Positions 6,354 through 7,596 of a DNA stretch of 7,596 bases are shown piece after piece. Below the pieces are notes generated by a model. It was given only the letters and a program-made list of their open reading frames with translations, was not told the origin of the DNA and made no database searches. Numbering within the stretch: position 1 is the stretch's first letter; every line of letters starts with the position of its first letter. Origin of the DNA: a bacterium (lineage in GTDB: Bacteria; Spirochaetota; UBA4802; UBA5550); NCBI GenBank assembly GCA_024224995.1, contig JAAENB010000906.1:1-7596 (forward strand), given 5' to 3'. The translations under genes and the position numbers were made by a program.

Positions 6354-7355
6354 TTAAAAACAGATACCAAAACCGGCAGTAAAGCTAAAATAATTTAACC
6401 CACCACCGGTTTCAAATATATTGCAATAAGCGGCGCCAAAACGGACAATATAATAATGTTCAAAAATATAGCCGAAATGAAAGCCGGTTTTAAGCATAGT
6501 ACCAAAGCCGCTTTCCGAATGGATCTTTTTTACCGAATGAAAACTCACTCCAAAAGAGAAAGCAGGAGAAAGAAAAAAATCGTCAAAAAACTTAAAAGAA
6601 TACTCGCAATGAAAAAGAAAAGGAATAACAGAAAAATACCTGGTAGTATCCCTGCCGGAAAACCGCTGATACCCGGATTCAATGCCAAGCAGCAAATTAT
6701 CAAAAAATATATTTTCAATACCGGCCGAAAGGCTAATAGAATATCCCCGGGAGGTTATTTTTGCAAGATCAGAAATTGGCAAAAGATAGCCGCCGGAAAG
6801 AAGAAAACGAGATTTGTAGGAACTGACAATGGAAGGAGACTCACCGGGAATCAGTTTATCGAGAGCATTACCGGATTCAATCCCAATAGAACCGGATTTT
6901 TTTAAAATATCATCTTTTGAATAGCAGGTTATAGAATTGGCATAAACAATGCTGCTTGATTTAACATCAACAACACGAATAGTAATAGTATAATGTTGTT
7001 CATCAGCGTCAATAGAGCCCATAACAATATAATCAGCAGATACGGATTGACCAATACGAACAGCGCATAATTTGTCGGAGCATTGCATGGAGCCGAGATT
7101 TTTTTCTTTTACAACCACCTCAATCAGGTCCTTTTCCAATATATAAAATCTTTTTGCCTGGTAAAGAGTAAACTCAATTCTGTTCCTGGTAGTTCTGCCG
7201 TAAGACCGGGGAATATTATTAACGGAAAAATCCATCACAGCGACACGCTTTTTTAAAGAGGGATTCTTTTTTTCCGTTTCACCATAGGATTTTGTATGAA
7301 GAGCAGAAAGAAAAAAGAAAAAAAATGATATTGATATAATAAATTTTATATACAT
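6354..7355 (-). CDS. secreted CsgG-like domain fused to an outer-membrane beta-barrel
   Basis: This is a 333-residue protein. Residues 1-25 are a signal peptide (hydrophobic F/I/S core, likely cleavage after SYG). Residues about 36-170 match the CsgG/FlgO-type periplasmic fold: RVAVMDFSVNN, RNRIEFTLYQAKRFYILEKD, VGQS-like RIGQSVSADYIVMGSI, then YTITIRVVDVKSSSIV. Residues about 183-333 alternate aromatic/hydrophobic and small residues (FLLSGGYLLP, LLLGIESGYQRF, FFLSPAFSFGVSF, TAGFGICF) and end in Phe, typical of outer-membrane barrels recognised by BamA. True CsgG is a curli secretion channel, but here no curli genes are seen and the barrel is separate, so the role is unknown. The ribosome-binding site is weak (GGA 8 nt before ATG). 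A candidate promoter lies at 7415-7443, and the LVIVD lipoprotein gene follows after 25 nt. Confidence 0.8.
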   Translation of the reverse strand: MYIKFIISISFFFFFLSALHTKSYGETEKKNPSLKKRVAVMDFSVNNIPRSYGRTTRNRIEFTLYQAKRFYILEKDLIEVVVKEKNLGSMQCSDKLCAVRIGQSVSADYIVMGSIDADEQHYTITIRVVDVKSSSIVYANSITCYSKDDILKKSGSIGIESGNALDKLIPGESPSIVSSYKSRFLLSGGYLLPISDLAKITSRGYSISLSAGIENIFFDNLLLGIESGYQRFSGRDTTRYFSVIPFLFHCEYSFKFFDDFFLSPAFSFGVSFHSVKKIHSESGFGTMLKTGFHFGYIFEHYYIVRFGAAYCNIFETGGGLNYFSFTAGFGICF

Positions 7356-7414
7356 AAAAGAAATCCGGGACTAAAAAAAGCAGTTTCGGGATTAATTAAT
7401 TTGCATTTCCAGAT

Positions 7415-7443
7415 CTTTTATGGCATCCGGCATTTTTTTTCAA
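7415..7443 (-). promoter_or_regulatory. candidate sigma-70-type promoter for the CsgG-like/LVIVD gene pair
   Basis: On the minus strand TTGAAA (7443-7438) is followed after exactly 17 nt by TAAAAG (7420-7415). These match TTGACA at five of six and TATAAT at four of six positions. The implied start of transcription would leave a leader of roughly 50 nt before the ATG at 7355. The rest of the 7356-7459 gap shows no hairpin-plus-T-run terminator for the upstream hydrolase gene, so read-through from it is also possible. Confidence 0.35.
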
Positions 7444-7459
7444 GCACTTTTTTGTAGTC

Positions 7460-7596
7460 TTACACCGGAATAACCTCTTTTCGAGTCTCTTCTTTCGAAG
7501 CAAAAAATTCCTTCATAAGCGCGGCAACCACTCCGGGTTTTTCAATGGGAACAAAATGACCGGCATCGGGAACGGTAACGATTTGCGCCCCCTTAA
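7460..7596 (-). CDS. alpha/beta hydrolase, C-terminal fragment
   Basis: Only the last 44 residues are in the window; the gene begins beyond the right edge. The sequence KGAQIVTVPDAGHFVPIEKP is the characteristic end of alpha/beta-hydrolase-fold enzymes. It has a beta strand, then G-H-F/V-P-I-E-K-P, with the His at 7556-7558 expected to be the catalytic-triad histidine. The final helix (VVAALMKEFF) and a short charged tail follow, ending in TAA at 7460-7462. Substrate cannot be told: esterases, lipases, haloperoxidase-like and dienelactone-type members share this ending. It lies on the same strand, 104 nt upstream of the CsgG-like gene, and may or may not share its transcript. Confidence 0.8.
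   Translation of the reverse strand, partial: KGAQIVTVPDAGHFVPIEKPGVVAALMKEFFASKEETRKEVIPV

Noticed and set aside
6456..6905. Plus-strand open frame of 149 codons rich in Lys/Arg
   Set aside because: It is antisense to the CsgG-like/barrel gene. Its Lys/Arg bias is what the complement of Phe/Ser/Leu-rich barrel codons gives, and no ribosome-binding site or domain is visible.

Overview
All five complete genes lie on the minus strand and are read right to left. Partial minus-strand genes enter at both edges. The DNA is moderately AT-rich. Three encoded proteins have export signals: two lipoproteins, one with a loose lipobox, and one beta-barrel outer-membrane protein. This points to a double-membraned bacterium. 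A CsgG-like domain fused to a small barrel, together with a relaxed lipobox, is reminiscent of Spirochaetota. That placement is an inference; the window has no rRNA or marker gene to confirm it.

Layout from right to left. 7460-7596: C-terminal end of an alpha/beta hydrolase. 7356-7459: intergenic, with a possible sigma-70-type promoter. 6354-7355: secreted protein with an N-terminal CsgG-like domain and a C-terminal outer-membrane barrel. 3800-6328: lipoprotein with two Ig-like domains and 14 LVIVD beta-propeller repeats, probably starting at a GTG 25 nt after the previous gene. 3189-3719: ECF-like sigma factor. 2425-3192: membrane protein overlapping the sigma gene by ATGA, probably its anti-sigma factor or sensor. 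120-2294: lipoprotein ending in fibronectin-III/Ig-like modules. 75-106: perfect inverted repeat. 1-32: possible first codons of another gene.

The most interesting signal is a two-part sequence block that occurs twice, at 3760-3801 before the sigma operon and at 2367-2407 before the Ig-like lipoprotein gene. It is a 15-nt identical part and a 12-nt identical part separated by 6 or 7 nt. The simplest reading is that the sigma factor drives its own operon and the neighbouring lipoprotein gene from a shared promoter. The locus may therefore be a cell-surface sensing module: surface lipoproteins and a barrel protein, a membrane partner, and a dedicated sigma factor. This is inferred from gene order and the shared element, not shown directly.
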